64,000 nt of DNA from UBA11574 sp964591175 (GTDB taxonomy: Bacteria > Desulfobacterota > Desulfobacteria > Desulfobacterales > UBA11574): positions 33,314 to 97,313 of the forward strand of contig CAZQAF010000003.1 in NCBI GenBank assembly GCA_964591175.1. Reading direction: 5' to 3'. Shown here in pieces: positions 43,635 through 53,077 of this stretch; the stretch's first letter is position 1, and each line of letters opens with the position of its first letter. The notes beneath the pieces were generated by a model. The model was given only the letters and a program-made list of their open reading frames with translations. It had not been told where the DNA came from and did no database searches. Both the position numbers and the translations under genes were made by a program.

Positions 43635-44882
43635 ATGCCGCCCGATTACAGGAAAAATCATCTTAAACGATCCGGCTTTCTCCGATTGATCCGCGGAATG
43701 GGTCCGGCCTGGATTATCAGCGCGGTTGCCTGCGGCCCCGCCACCATGGCCAGTGTATCCATTGCCGGCGCAGCTTACGGATATCAATTGTTATGGGTGG
43801 TGGTATTGAGCGCCCTTTTGGCCTTTGTGGTTCAATTCATGGCCGCTAAAGCAGGAATAATCGGCGGAAAAGGGATTATCGCTCTGGTGGAAGAAAGCTG
43901 GGGCAATGCTTGGGGCTGGGTCTTAATGATCGATGCCCTCCTGGCCACCTGGCTGGCTGCCGCGGTTCTGATGAAAGCCCTGGTCAGCACCACCGGTCTT
44001 GTCACGGGCGTGTTCACCCCCTGGTGGTCCCTGGGTTATGTGGTTCTGATCTTCTTGCTGGTCGGCATAGGGGGATACCGCTGGGTGGAGAGGGTTTGCA
44101 AAACCCTGGTGGCTGTTGTGGTGGCCTGCTTTATGGTGACGGTGGTTGCCGTAAAACCGGACCTTAGTGAAATGATTAAAGGGTTAATTCCGACGTTTAT
44201 CGGGGGCGCCAAGGGGGCGCTGATGATGGCCGGAATCATGGGCGGTGCCGTTCACATCACCATCATCTCCATGCATACCTATAATGTAAATGCCCGCGAC
44301 TGGGAACCGGACGACATGGGACTGGCCTGGATGGACACGTTTTTGTCGATGTTCGTTGCCTTCGGAATTTACAGTGTGGCCATTTTTCTTGCTGCCGCCA
44401 CGGCACTGCACCCCAAGGGCATCGAGATCAGAACGGCCTTTGATCTGGCTCGCCCCCTCAAACCGGTGTTGGGCGTCTATGCCCACGGTATTTTTCTCGC
44501 CGGGTTCTGGGCCGCGGTATTCTCGACGATCACGCCGACCTATCTGGCCGCCGGTTATTTTATCGCGGACAAAATGAAATGGGCCGTCAGCGTCCGAGAT
44601 CCCCGGTTCAAGGCTGTGGTCCTTTTGGGATGCCTGATCAGCCTCATCGGCCCTCTGGTAAAGGGAAGTTTTCTGATCTTGCTGGTGGTCATGCTGGCCC
44701 TCGGCCTTTGCGGCACACCTCTGGTGGTATTTATTCTGCTTTTCTTTCTCAACCAAAAGAGCTGGGCCAAAGCACATCGCAACGGATGGATGCTCAATCT
44801 GCTCGGTGGTGCGGCCTTGTTGATTACAACGATGTTAGCCGTGCGCTTTGTCCTGACCAAAACCGGTATCTGGTCGGGATAA
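43635..44882 (+). CDS. Nramp-related transporter lacking the metal-binding motifs
   Basis: A 415-residue protein with about 11 membrane helices that aligns with MntH/Nramp in helix 1 (GPAWIISAVACGPATMASVS against the usual YIDPGNFATN segment, then AGAAYGYQLLW). The DPGN motif is replaced by GPAT, and the helix 6 MPH motif reads AVH. Both the Asp and the Met that ligate transition metals are therefore missing. Similar losses occur in Nramp-related magnesium or other non-transition-metal carriers. It follows thiD by 103 bp and may or may not be co-transcribed. Substrate unknown. Confidence 0.78.
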   Translation: MPPDYRKNHLKRSGFLRLIRGMGPAWIISAVACGPATMASVSIAGAAYGYQLLWVVVLSALLAFVVQFMAAKAGIIGGKGIIALVEESWGNAWGWVLMIDALLATWLAAAVLMKALVSTTGLVTGVFTPWWSLGYVVLIFLLVGIGGYRWVERVCKTLVAVVVACFMVTVVAVKPDLSEMIKGLIPTFIGGAKGALMMAGIMGGAVHITIISMHTYNVNARDWEPDDMGLAWMDTFLSMFVAFGIYSVAIFLAAATALHPKGIEIRTAFDLARPLKPVLGVYAHGIFLAGFWAAVFSTITPTYLAAGYFIADKMKWAVSVRDPRFKAVVLLGCLISLIGPLVKGSFLILLVVMLALGLCGTPLVVFILLFFLNQKSWAKAHRNGWMLNLLGGAALLITTMLAVRFVLTKTGIWSG

Positions 44883-45128
44883 CTCGAATCTGAAGTATAC
44901 CCCATGACCGCTTTCTGGCAAAATTTCCGCTGCACGCATACACAATTGGCGGAAGTGCCCGCTTCTGCCGGTTCATTGGCAACTGCCGATTTTTGTAACC
45001 GAATTTAACAATATTTGTCAAAAAATACCAACCAACGCGCTCTCTATTCCCAAAATAATATCCTTAAAATATTACAATATCTTCTATTTATTTTCCTGGT
45101 TCAATTTTTGCATTATAGTCAGTAGAAC

Positions 45129-45162
45129 TAGAAGCCATTTCAAAATTTTGAGATAGCTTATA
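45129..45162. repeat. minimal repeat: two terminal inverted repeats joined without a core
   Basis: TAGAAGCCATTTCAAAA is followed directly by TTTTGAGATAGCTTATA, the same two ends that flank copies D and E, here with no interior. It forms a 34-bp near-palindrome 16 bp before the lipoprotein start. It may be a deletion derivative or the simplest mobile unit of the family. Confidence 0.6.
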
Positions 45163-45177
45163 GAAAAGGAGAACCGC

Positions 45178-45429
45178 ATGTTCGTCAAGATATTCAAGAC
45201 CGCGGTATTGATTTTTGGGATTCTGTGCGTGGTGTTTTCTTTAAGCGCATGTGAGAGAATGAAAGCTGCGATCGGTTTTAAATGGGGGCAGATACCGATG
45301 AACGACCCCTATCGTGAAGTTAAAAACTCACAAAAAGAAATCGGTCCGTCCGTGGCCATGGAACAAAAAATATCCATTGGAACCGGCTCGGGCACAGCCT
45401 TTTCAGGGCATTTTGAAAGTCCTGTCTGA
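45178..45429 (+). CDS. small lipoprotein of unknown function
   Basis: The 83-residue product has a signal sequence with a hydrophobic stretch (VLIFGILCVVF) and lipobox LSAC, with the modified Cys near residue 25. Residue +2 is Glu. About 58 residues of mature polar sequence follow without a known domain. AAAAGGAGA precedes the ATG. It converges on coaD with only 10 bp between the ends. I do not recognise the family. Confidence 0.72.
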   Translation: MFVKIFKTAVLIFGILCVVFSLSACERMKAAIGFKWGQIPMNDPYREVKNSQKEIGPSVAMEQKISIGTGSGTAFSGHFESPV

Positions 45430-45439
45430 AACAGCTCCT

Positions 45440-45928
45440 TTAAGTAGTAAGACCGAATTTTTCTTTTAATTTCCGGTTGACAATCGGCGGCACCATCGTT
45501 TGGATATCGCCGCCGAACTGCGCCGCTTCTTTAATAATTGACGAACTGGTAAATATCCACCTCAGACCGGTCATCAAAAAGACGGTCTGAACTTCTCTGT
45601 TTAACCTTCGATTCATCAGCGCCAGCTGAAATTCATACTCGAAATCGGAAACGGCCCGCATCCCGCGAAGTATGGCGATGGATCCTTTCTTTGATGCATA
45701 GTCCACAAGAAGCCCGTCAAAAGTTTCAACCTCAATATCCGGATATGCCTCGAAGCTCGTCTTGAGCATCTCTGCGCGCTCCTCAACCGAAAATAGAAAT
45801 TTCTTTATAGGGTTATGTAATATGGCCACGATGATTTTATCAAAAATCTTGAGTCCTCTTTGCGCAATATCGATATGACCGTTGGTCACCGGGTCAAAGG
45901 ATCCCGGATATATGGCAATTTTTTGCAT
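45440..45928 (-). CDS. coaD: phosphopantetheine adenylyltransferase
   Basis: A 162-residue nucleotidyltransferase with the HxGH motif in YPGSFDPVTNGHIDI and the C-terminal FTSSSIIKEAAQFGGDI block typical of CoaD. It adenylates 4'-phosphopantetheine in the fourth step of CoA synthesis. It follows rsmD, as in many bacteria, by 59 bp. AAAGGA lies before the start codon. Confidence 0.97.
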   Translation of the reverse strand: MQKIAIYPGSFDPVTNGHIDIAQRGLKIFDKIIVAILHNPIKKFLFSVEERAEMLKTSFEAYPDIEVETFDGLLVDYASKKGSIAILRGMRAVSDFEYEFQLALMNRRLNREVQTVFLMTGLRWIFTSSSIIKEAAQFGGDIQTMVPPIVNRKLKEKFGLTT

Positions 45929-45987
45929 CTGCCGTCCTTTCCTTTGTAAATTCAGGTTATATTTTCTGCTGATTTAAAAAAAAGCTT

Positions 45988-46548
45988 TTATATCACATAG
46001 TTTAAGAATGAAACAAGGGTTTTTCCATATTTTCTCTGATCCGCAAGTTGAAATGCACAAAGATCCATCGGGAGAGATTCAAAAACCGAATGTTCAACCA
46101 CAATGAGGGCGCTATTTTTCAAAGCATCACTTTGGTCAAGATTGACCAGCGATGGTGTGATCAGGTCTTGGTTGTACGGCGGATCCAAAAAAATAAGATC
46201 GAATTTTTGTCCGATTGATTTTATGCAATTTAAATTTTGTCTGATATTCCATTTAACGATAACGGCCTTTTCGCCAAGGCCGCATGACGCGATGTTTTGT
46301 TTTAAAACAGATAAGGATTTATTTTGGTTATCCACGAACAGCGCCCGTTTAGCGCCCCTGCTCAGCGCCTCGATGCCCAAGGCGCCTGTCCCTGCAAACA
46401 GATCCAGCACCAAAGTCTTTGCAATGCTGTTTAAAAGGATGTTAAATATCGCCTCTCTTATCCGATCGGCAGTAGGCCGAATCAATTTCCCGTGAATCGA
46501 TTTAAGTCTCTTGCCTCTCAAATCGCCGCCGATAATTCTCAATCCCAT
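45988..46548 (-). CDS. rsmD: 16S rRNA (guanine966-N2)-methyltransferase
   Basis: The 186-residue Rossmann methyltransferase opens LRIIGGDLRGKRL and has RPTADRIREAIFNIL, the SAM-binding LDLFAGTGALGIEALSRGA and the catalytic DPPY motif (LIFLDPPY). These features mark RsmD, which methylates 16S rRNA. The rsmD-coaD pair is a conserved arrangement. It follows ntrX by 38 bp on the same strand. Confidence 0.95.
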   Translation of the reverse strand: MGLRIIGGDLRGKRLKSIHGKLIRPTADRIREAIFNILLNSIAKTLVLDLFAGTGALGIEALSRGAKRALFVDNQNKSLSVLKQNIASCGLGEKAVIVKWNIRQNLNCIKSIGQKFDLIFLDPPYNQDLITPSLVNLDQSDALKNSALIVVEHSVFESLPMDLCAFQLADQRKYGKTLVSFLNYVI

Positions 46549-46586
46549 AATTTTTAGCCCTGATTCTCATCCCAATAATGATTTGA

Positions 46587-47951
46587 TTAAGCGGTAAGAT
46601 CCAGGGTTTTTAGCCTTTTATGCAGATAACTTTGTTTAACGCCGATGGCCCGAGCAGTTTTTGCGATATTACTATTATGCTGGATCATTTTTCTTTTGAT
46701 AAATTCTCTCTCGAAACTTTTTTTGGCATCCGTTAAGGAATCTTTTGAAAAAAGCTGGGTTTCGATGGGCGCCGGAGAATTTCGTGACGCCGGGTTATAA
46801 GGTGAGGGAAGGTCGTATATGTCGATAAGGTCCTTGTCCACCATGATCGCCAATCGTTCCACAAGATTTTTGAGTTCGCGGACATTCCCGGGCCATGAAT
46901 AATTGAACAAAAGATCCAGCGCATTTTGGGTCAACACCTTTTTGTTGCTCCGATTTTGATTGGCGCATTCACTGAAAAATATCTCAATCAGCTTGGGCAT
47001 GTCCTCTAAACGATGTCTAAGCGGCGGAACTTCAATGGGTATGACATTCAGCCTGTAATAAAGATCTTCTCTGAAAGTGCCGTTTTCGATCTCCTTTTCA
47101 AGCTGCTTATTGCTGGATGCAATGACGCGAACATCAATACTCAGTGTTCTGCTGCCGCCAACCCGCTGGAACTTTTGCTCCTGTAAAATTCGAAGCAATT
47201 TCGACTGGGTCTTCAAACTCATATCACCGATTTCATCTAAGAAGACGGTCCCTTTATTCGCCAATTCGAATTTTCCGATCTTTTTTGCGCTTGCACCGGA
47301 CATCGCTCCTTTTTCCTGTCCGAACAGTTCGATTTCGATGAGCTCTTCGGGAATGGAGGCGCAATGAATTTCGACCATTGGAAAATCCACCCTTGAGCTG
47401 AGTTGGTGTATGGTACGGGCAATCAGTTCTTTTCCCGTGCCGTTCTCTCCGGTAATCAGTATCCACGCTTCTGTCGGTGCTGCCACGGCAATCTGTTTTT
47501 TGAGTTCCTGGATGGGAGGACTGTCGCCGGTAATGGAATTTTTTTCCAATGTTTTTTTACGCAAATATTTATTTTCTTCTTCAAGTCTTCTGAAGTTCAA
47601 TGCATTGTTAATCGCAACGATGATTTTATCAATTGAAAGCGGTTTTTCGATCAGGTCGAATGCACCCAGTTTTGTGGCGGTCACGGCGGTTTCTATGGAA
47701 CCGTGTCCGGATATTATGATGACTTGTATATGGGGATTGACTTTCTTTATTTCCTTCAGCGTTTCAATACCGTCGATACCCGGCATCCAAACATCGAGCA
47801 ATACAAGATCCGGGGACTCGACATCGATGATCTTTAATGCCTCATATCCGGTGGCGGCGGTAATAACACCGAAACCTTCATCCGAAAGGAGTCCGCTTAA
47901 AGACTGAAGTATGGAAGGTTCGTCATCTACAATTAAAATGGAAGGATACAT
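46587..47951 (-). CDS. ntrX: NtrX-type sigma-54 response regulator
   Basis: The 454-residue protein has a receiver (DDEPS, phospho-Asp in LVLLDVWMPGIDG near 53, Lys in EKPL), an AAA+ domain with Walker A GENGTGKE (about 168-175), and a Fis-type HTH (SNIAKTARAIGVKQSYLHKRL). The sigma-54 loop reads GAMSGA instead of GAFTGA, so its mode of sigma-54 contact may differ; NtrX relatives in some groups act without sigma-54. It follows ntrY by 33 bp and is its expected partner. AAGGAG precedes the ATG. Confidence 0.92.
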   Translation of the reverse strand: MYPSILIVDDEPSILQSLSGLLSDEGFGVITAATGYEALKIIDVESPDLVLLDVWMPGIDGIETLKEIKKVNPHIQVIIISGHGSIETAVTATKLGAFDLIEKPLSIDKIIVAINNALNFRRLEEENKYLRKKTLEKNSITGDSPPIQELKKQIAVAAPTEAWILITGENGTGKELIARTIHQLSSRVDFPMVEIHCASIPEELIEIELFGQEKGAMSGASAKKIGKFELANKGTVFLDEIGDMSLKTQSKLLRILQEQKFQRVGGSRTLSIDVRVIASSNKQLEKEIENGTFREDLYYRLNVIPIEVPPLRHRLEDMPKLIEIFFSECANQNRSNKKVLTQNALDLLFNYSWPGNVRELKNLVERLAIMVDKDLIDIYDLPSPYNPASRNSPAPIETQLFSKDSLTDAKKSFEREFIKRKMIQHNSNIAKTARAIGVKQSYLHKRLKTLDLTA

Positions 47952-47984
47952 ACTTTAAACTCCTTGTTTATCTTAAATTTTACT

Positions 47985-50219
47985 TTATACCGGCAGTTCG
48001 ATGACAAATTTAGCGCCTTTGGGCTTGTTATCCTGAACACGAATCATGCCATTATGATCGGCGATGATGGTGCTGACAATGGTCAGTCCCAATCCCATGC
48101 CGGCTTTTTTTGTCGAAAAATAGGGTTCAAAAAGACGCGTTTTGCCCTCATCGGAAATCCCCACGCCGTTGTCGGCAACCTCAACTCTCACATTCTTTAA
48201 AATCGGGTCATGGCTTAACGAGATAACAATACGGCCGTCGTTCCTTATCGACCCGATGGCATTATCCACCAGATTGATCATGGCCTGTTTTATCTGCTGC
48301 CGATCCAGGTCAAGGGGGGGGATATCATCGGTCACATTAAAGTCAAAATGAATGTGAGGATTCCCTTCCTTGTATAACGCCAATGTTTCTTCAATGATCG
48401 GCGCCAGTTCGCAGGGTTTTGGATCGGCGGTGGGGAATCGTGCAAAAGAAGAAAATTCGTCGACAAGGTTCCGAATCAGTTCAACGTGATCGATGATGAT
48501 CTGAGTGCACTCATCAAAAACAGGTTCTTTAACCTGTTCCGAATACTTCCGTTTAAGACGCTGAGCCGACAGCGATATGGGGGTTAATGGATTTTTGACT
48601 TCATGGGCAATCCGTCGTGCGACTTCACGCCATGCGACCATACGCTGGGCCTTCTCGAGCTCGGTTAAATCATCAAACACCATCACCATACCCATATGTT
48701 TTCCTGAATCGTCCTTTAGTGCATTGACATGCATGCTAAAGCTCATTGGCCGTCCGTCGATGGTCAGCTTCAGCGGCAATTCCGTAGCATTATGTTGTGA
48801 TGACTTAAGATTATTAATGACCCCTTCGGCAAGTTCCAAAAGCTGTCCGGAAAGAAGCGTTTTATAGCTTTTCTGGAGTATATTTTCCGGTTCAAGATTC
48901 AGCATTTTTTCAGCCGACTTGTTTATGGTGGAAATAAATCCACCGGCGTCAAGCGTAATAACGCCAGCAGAAACGTTCTTCAAAACGATTTCCATGTATT
49001 GTCTTCGTTTTTCGATCTCGATGTTCTGTTCCCGAAGCAAGCGGGCGGAAAGCTCGAGTTGATCTCTTCCAATCCGCAAATCCCGGGTCATTTTGTTGAA
49101 TGAATCCACGAGGCTTCCGATCTCATCATCCGCCACCATGGCGATATTGACACTTAAATCCCCTTCCTTGACCCTGCGGATGCCTTCAGCCAGCACCTTA
49201 ATCGGTATTGTGATGGTTTTTGCCAAATAAAAGCCGAACCATACCGAACAAAACACCACCAATAAAGCCACAATTGACAGCGTGATATAATAGGTCGCCT
49301 GGATCGGATTTTTTAGAAGCTTTATCTGCTGATATTCTTCAAAACCTCTTGAAATGGATGACATCTTTTTTACGAGATTCGGCGGTATGAGTTTTGCCAG
49401 CACGATAAATGCCCGGGCATCGGCGGACCTCGACCCAAAAGGAATTATCCCGATGGTTCGAACGAGTTCACCTGTGGGTATTCTTTCAGAAATGGCTCGA
49501 ACGCCATTTGGCGGTATTTCTTTTTGGAGATTATCGGCGGAAATGACGTCCAATGGCTTATCTTCCATTTCTGAATCAAGCGCAAATGTAATGCGGGCTG
49601 CGTTGTTCGCATAGATCTCCACGGCATTGAAGTTAAATTCGCGCTGGACGATTTGTATATAGTGGGAAAGGGCTTTGATGTTTTTTGGATTTAAAAGATG
49701 CTTTGATGTGATTTGATACGAAATTCGTTCCATAAAAAAACGACTGTTTTCTTCTGAGTGCCGATATACACTTCGCCCCACATCCAAAGAATTCTCAAGC
49801 GCCTGCTCGACCGGAACCTTAAACCAAAATTCAATGCTCGTCGTGATAAAGTTTATGGAAAAGAAAAAAAGTACAATGGTCGGCAGAAGCGAAAGGGCGA
49901 TGAAAGCCACGACAAGCCTTGTCCGCAGCTTGGTTCCCATAACTTTTCTTTTTCTGTCATAAAGCAGTTTTACCAGATTTCTGAAAACAAGGAATATCAA
50001 CAGGATCAGCAGCAGCAAATTGATGTTGATCAAAATGAACATCAAGATGGTATTGGAAACCGGGATGTCGGCGCCGAAATGGACGATTCTGTTTTCGATT
50101 AACGTCAAAAGCGCCACGACGGCAACGATGACAACACTAATGATGATCTCGCGCTTTCGTCGCTTCTTATCTTCTTTTGAAAGAATTGACACCGACTTGT
50201 TGTATCTTTTGTTGCTCAT
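47985..50219 (-). CDS. ntrY: NtrY-type sensor histidine kinase
   Basis: A 744-residue membrane kinase. The first 130 residues hold three or four membrane helices, followed by a periplasmic/extracytoplasmic sensor (about 135-310), another helix, a HAMP domain (about 335-390), PAS (about 400-510), a HisKA box with phospho-His in RRIAHEVKNPLTPI (about 535-548) and HATPase with GVGISDEGKTRLFEPYFS and GMGLGLTIV. NtrYX systems respond to nitrogen, redox or envelope cues. The gene lies 14 bp after the DUF4390 gene and 33 bp before ntrX. Confidence 0.94.
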   Translation of the reverse strand: MSNKRYNKSVSILSKEDKKRRKREIIISVVIVAVVALLTLIENRIVHFGADIPVSNTILMFILININLLLLILLIFLVFRNLVKLLYDRKRKVMGTKLRTRLVVAFIALSLLPTIVLFFFSINFITTSIEFWFKVPVEQALENSLDVGRSVYRHSEENSRFFMERISYQITSKHLLNPKNIKALSHYIQIVQREFNFNAVEIYANNAARITFALDSEMEDKPLDVISADNLQKEIPPNGVRAISERIPTGELVRTIGIIPFGSRSADARAFIVLAKLIPPNLVKKMSSISRGFEEYQQIKLLKNPIQATYYITLSIVALLVVFCSVWFGFYLAKTITIPIKVLAEGIRRVKEGDLSVNIAMVADDEIGSLVDSFNKMTRDLRIGRDQLELSARLLREQNIEIEKRRQYMEIVLKNVSAGVITLDAGGFISTINKSAEKMLNLEPENILQKSYKTLLSGQLLELAEGVINNLKSSQHNATELPLKLTIDGRPMSFSMHVNALKDDSGKHMGMVMVFDDLTELEKAQRMVAWREVARRIAHEVKNPLTPISLSAQRLKRKYSEQVKEPVFDECTQIIIDHVELIRNLVDEFSSFARFPTADPKPCELAPIIEETLALYKEGNPHIHFDFNVTDDIPPLDLDRQQIKQAMINLVDNAIGSIRNDGRIVISLSHDPILKNVRVEVADNGVGISDEGKTRLFEPYFSTKKAGMGLGLTIVSTIIADHNGMIRVQDNKPKGAKFVIELPV

Positions 50220-50233
50220 GATGACCGTTTGTT

Positions 50234-50803
50234 TTAATATATAAAATCTATCGTATACAAATCGGTTTCAAAATCCCAGAGAGAAACAAAAAAGAGGACA
50301 TAATGCAGATAAAAAGGTAGGGTAACCTTACTGAGTTCAGCCTTTGCTCTCAATTGATAATGTCTGCCTTTGACGAGTTGTTTCAGAGGTACAATCTTTA
50401 AGCTGTCGATTTCCGTCATTAACTTTTTAGCTTCATCGAAGGATTGTGTCACCTGCGGTCCGCTTTTTTCCCAGGAGCGCTTTACTACAAAATCTTCTTT
50501 CAAGTTATTGTATTTGATCGTATTTGAAACTTTAATATCCTTTATCTTGTGATCAAACCAGAAACTTCGAACTTGATAAAAACTGATGTAGAATGAAAAA
50601 GTCGCAGGTACGCCGCTCAAAATCGCTTTTTTCATCTTTGGCGTAAAAGCGCCTTCAACATTCAGGTATACAAGGAGATCGTCGCGGGTGTTCGTTACGA
50701 TGATATTTGATAACACTGCTTTCTGCGCAAAAGCCAAACTATAAACGCAAAATATGATGGCAATGGCCAAGGCCAACGATTTACGATTCATAAGGGATAT
50801 CAT
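50234..50803 (-). CDS. DUF4390 family secreted protein
   Basis: The 189-residue protein has a signal peptide (LALAIAIIFCVYSLAFAQ) and a beta-rich domain resembling DUF4390 (LSNIIVTNTRDDLLVYLNVEGAF, and VKRSWEKSGPQ). This family commonly lies immediately upstream of ntrY, as here, suggesting a periplasmic accessory role for NtrYX signalling; this is from context only. The start may be at residue 1 or at Met 5. No partner for a direct enzymatic role is visible. Confidence 0.8.
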   Translation of the reverse strand: MISLMNRKSLALAIAIIFCVYSLAFAQKAVLSNIIVTNTRDDLLVYLNVEGAFTPKMKKAILSGVPATFSFYISFYQVRSFWFDHKIKDIKVSNTIKYNNLKEDFVVKRSWEKSGPQVTQSFDEAKKLMTEIDSLKIVPLKQLVKGRHYQLRAKAELSKVTLPFYLHYVLFFVSLWDFETDLYTIDFIY

Positions 50804-51031
50804 ATTTATTATTTATTTTAGCCGTTACGATATAGAAAACAGCATTTTTACAAGCAACTATAAAGGATAATCCAACCAATTAATAGCGAATGCTGTTTTA
50901 AATGGCAAGCGATTTTGATGAAAAGAAATGCCGCCACCCAATAAATTTTACCGGCTTGCTCCCTGCAAATCCCGTTCTTGAGTGTGGTAAGGCGTCAATC
51001 CGCGATAAAAGACGTACCGGAAAAAATCTCG

Positions 51032-51730
51032 TTATCCCAAGAATATATACAGCTTATTGCTGACAAGGATCAGCCCTATGATAATCAAAATGATTCCGGC
51101 AACCCCATTGACATATTTTAAAACTTTTGAGGCTTTTCCAACGAAAGGCAAAAGGCAATTGATACAAATGGAGATAAATATAAACGGGAGGGCCAGTCCG
51201 GCTGAATAAACGCCCAGAAGCACGACGCCTTGCCATACCGTTCCCTGGCTGCCGGCAATAATAAGGATCGATCCGAGCAACGGTCCGACACAGGGGCTCC
51301 ATCCCGCGCCGAAAGCCATTCCGATGATCAGTGTCCCCAAAAAATGCACCGGTTTTTTCTCTATCGTAAACCGCTTTTCATAATCAAAGCCCCGTATGCG
51401 AATGATACCTGTCAGATGGATTCCGAAAAGGATAATCAAAATACCGCCGATGATTCGGATCCAGCCCTTATAGGTTACCATCAAACCGCCGAGATAGGAG
51501 GCCGAGGCGCCCATGGTAATGAAAACCAGTGAAAATCCCGAAACAAAGAAAAATGTTGAAAGAAATACTTTTTTTCGGATGGCTGCATTGCGGCCCTGTG
51601 TCAGTTGTTCAAGTGAAAACCCCGTAATAAAGGTGAAGTATGCCGGTATCAGCGGCAATACGCATGGGGAGAGAAATGATAGAAGCCCGGCGATGAACGC
51701 TGCGGGATAAGATACAGTTTGGATGAACAT
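51032..51730 (-). CDS. ccdA: cytochrome c biogenesis / thiol-disulfide transporter CcdA
   Basis: The start is set to the ATG at 51730, which has AAAGGA upstream. The 232-residue protein has six membrane helices and the paired Cys motifs of CcdA in LSPCVLPLIPAY (helix 1) and GWSPCVGPLLGS (helix 4). CcdA carries electrons from cytoplasmic thioredoxin to periplasmic thiol proteins used in cytochrome c maturation. It is monocistronic or follows proC on the same strand with 121 bp between. Confidence 0.94.
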   Translation of the reverse strand: MFIQTVSYPAAFIAGLLSFLSPCVLPLIPAYFTFITGFSLEQLTQGRNAAIRKKVFLSTFFFVSGFSLVFITMGASASYLGGLMVTYKGWIRIIGGILIILFGIHLTGIIRIRGFDYEKRFTIEKKPVHFLGTLIIGMAFGAGWSPCVGPLLGSILIIAGSQGTVWQGVVLLGVYSAGLALPFIFISICINCLLPFVGKASKVLKYVNGVAGIILIIIGLILVSNKLYIFLG

Positions 51731-51851
51731 CACAATCCTTTGGGCATCGAGAAATCAGGCTCCCACAATCATGGGGATCAGTAACTCGCCGGAAATATTG
51801 GGTATCATCGTCTTTTCGAATTCGGATATTCCGTCGTCATATCCGCTCTTT

Positions 51852-52700
51852 TTAACATCCGTTATTCATGAAATTCTTCAAAACGATTTCTTCCAGTTCT
51901 TTGGATCGCCGGGTTGCCGCTTCCACCGCATTGATCAGTGTGGCTCGAAGCCCGCCTTTTTCAAGTATATGAATTCCGGCAATGGTCGTTCCGCCCGGCG
52001 ATGTCACCATATCCTTCAGCCTGCCGGGGTGCTCTTTGGTTTCCATTAATAATTTTGCAGCGCCTAAAATCGTTTGCGTTGAAAGAAAAAGGGCATCTTC
52101 CCTAGACAGCCCCATTTTGACGCCGGCATCGGCCAGGGCGTCGACAATGATAAAAATATATGCCGGACCGCTGCCGCTCAATCCCGTAATGGCATCCATG
52201 AGAATATTCTCTTTCAAAAAAAGACTTTTTCCCATGGAGTCAAAGATGGCCATGGAAAGATCGATGTCTTCTTTGGTGGCATTCTTCCCGGCCGAAATCA
52301 CCGATGCGCTTTCTTTAACGAACGCTGCAATGTTCGGCATAACGCGGATCAGACGGAGTTCTTTTTTAAGACAGGTTTCGATGGCAGCCAGAGGAACGCC
52401 TGCGGCGATGGAAATGACAAGCTTGGACATATCCAAAAAAGGCGCTGTTTCTTTCAATACGGCCGAAATGATCTGGGGTTTGACCGCATAAATGATGATT
52501 TCCGAGTCTTCCACGGCTTTGATGTTTTCCGTGAGCGTCGTCACCCCATATTTATTTTTGACGGATTCCAGCTTATGAGCTCGAATATCCGTGCAAATGA
52601 TATTTTCCGGGGATGATGACGCCGAAGAAATGAGTCCGCTGACCAGCGCTTCTCCCATATTTCCCGTTCCGATGATGCTGATTTTTTTGTCTTTTAACAT
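51852..52700 (-). CDS. proC: pyrroline-5-carboxylate reductase
   Basis: The family-consistent start is the ATG at 52700, giving 282 residues; the longer frame to 52811 adds an atypical N-terminus. It opens ISIIGTGNMGEALVSGLI (NADPH-binding) and has VISIAAGVPLAAIE, MPNIAAFV and the ProC signature GSGPAYIFIIVDALADAGVKMGL, then TSPGGTTIAGI. It catalyses the last step of proline synthesis. Confidence 0.95.
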   Translation of the reverse strand: MLKDKKISIIGTGNMGEALVSGLISSASSSPENIICTDIRAHKLESVKNKYGVTTLTENIKAVEDSEIIIYAVKPQIISAVLKETAPFLDMSKLVISIAAGVPLAAIETCLKKELRLIRVMPNIAAFVKESASVISAGKNATKEDIDLSMAIFDSMGKSLFLKENILMDAITGLSGSGPAYIFIIVDALADAGVKMGLSREDALFLSTQTILGAAKLLMETKEHPGRLKDMVTSPGGTTIAGIHILEKGGLRATLINAVEAATRRSKELEEIVLKNFMNNGC

Positions 52701-52778
52701 GAATTCCATTCCCTCAAAATTTGTCAGGTGCTTTGAATCACTTTTAAGGTTGCGAAACGTTTGCCGGTTTTGAAAGTA

Positions 52779-52794
52779 TTGGCATAATAATTGC
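52779..52794 (+). promoter_or_regulatory. candidate sigma-54 promoter upstream of the yggT-divIVA-pilT set
   Basis: TTGGCATAATAATTGC has GG (52781-52782) and GC (52793-52794) separated by 10 bp, in the order TGGCAT-N5-TTGC. It lies about 285 bp before yggT. A separate sigma-70-like TTGACT with TAATTT 17 bp later is at about 52962-52990, so it may not be the only promoter. Confidence 0.45.
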
Positions 52795-53077
52795 TTGATT
52801 TTTTTGAGCAACCGCGTTTGATATCAAAAAAATATCAAAATAGCCGGGTTAGGGCTTTCGGTGAAATAGGCAGTATGTGTTCCAATCCGGCAACGCACTA
52901 ATATTACAGTATGCTTTTACCGTCAGATGATTCGGCATGTCAACGAATTTGGCTGAAATTTCTTGACTTATTGTTATTATATCATTAATTTTCATAAATA
53001 ATTGTCAAAAAAATGATTTTTAAACACAGGCGTGTTTTTTAAAACCGTTTATCAAACCATAAGAAAAGATTATACAC

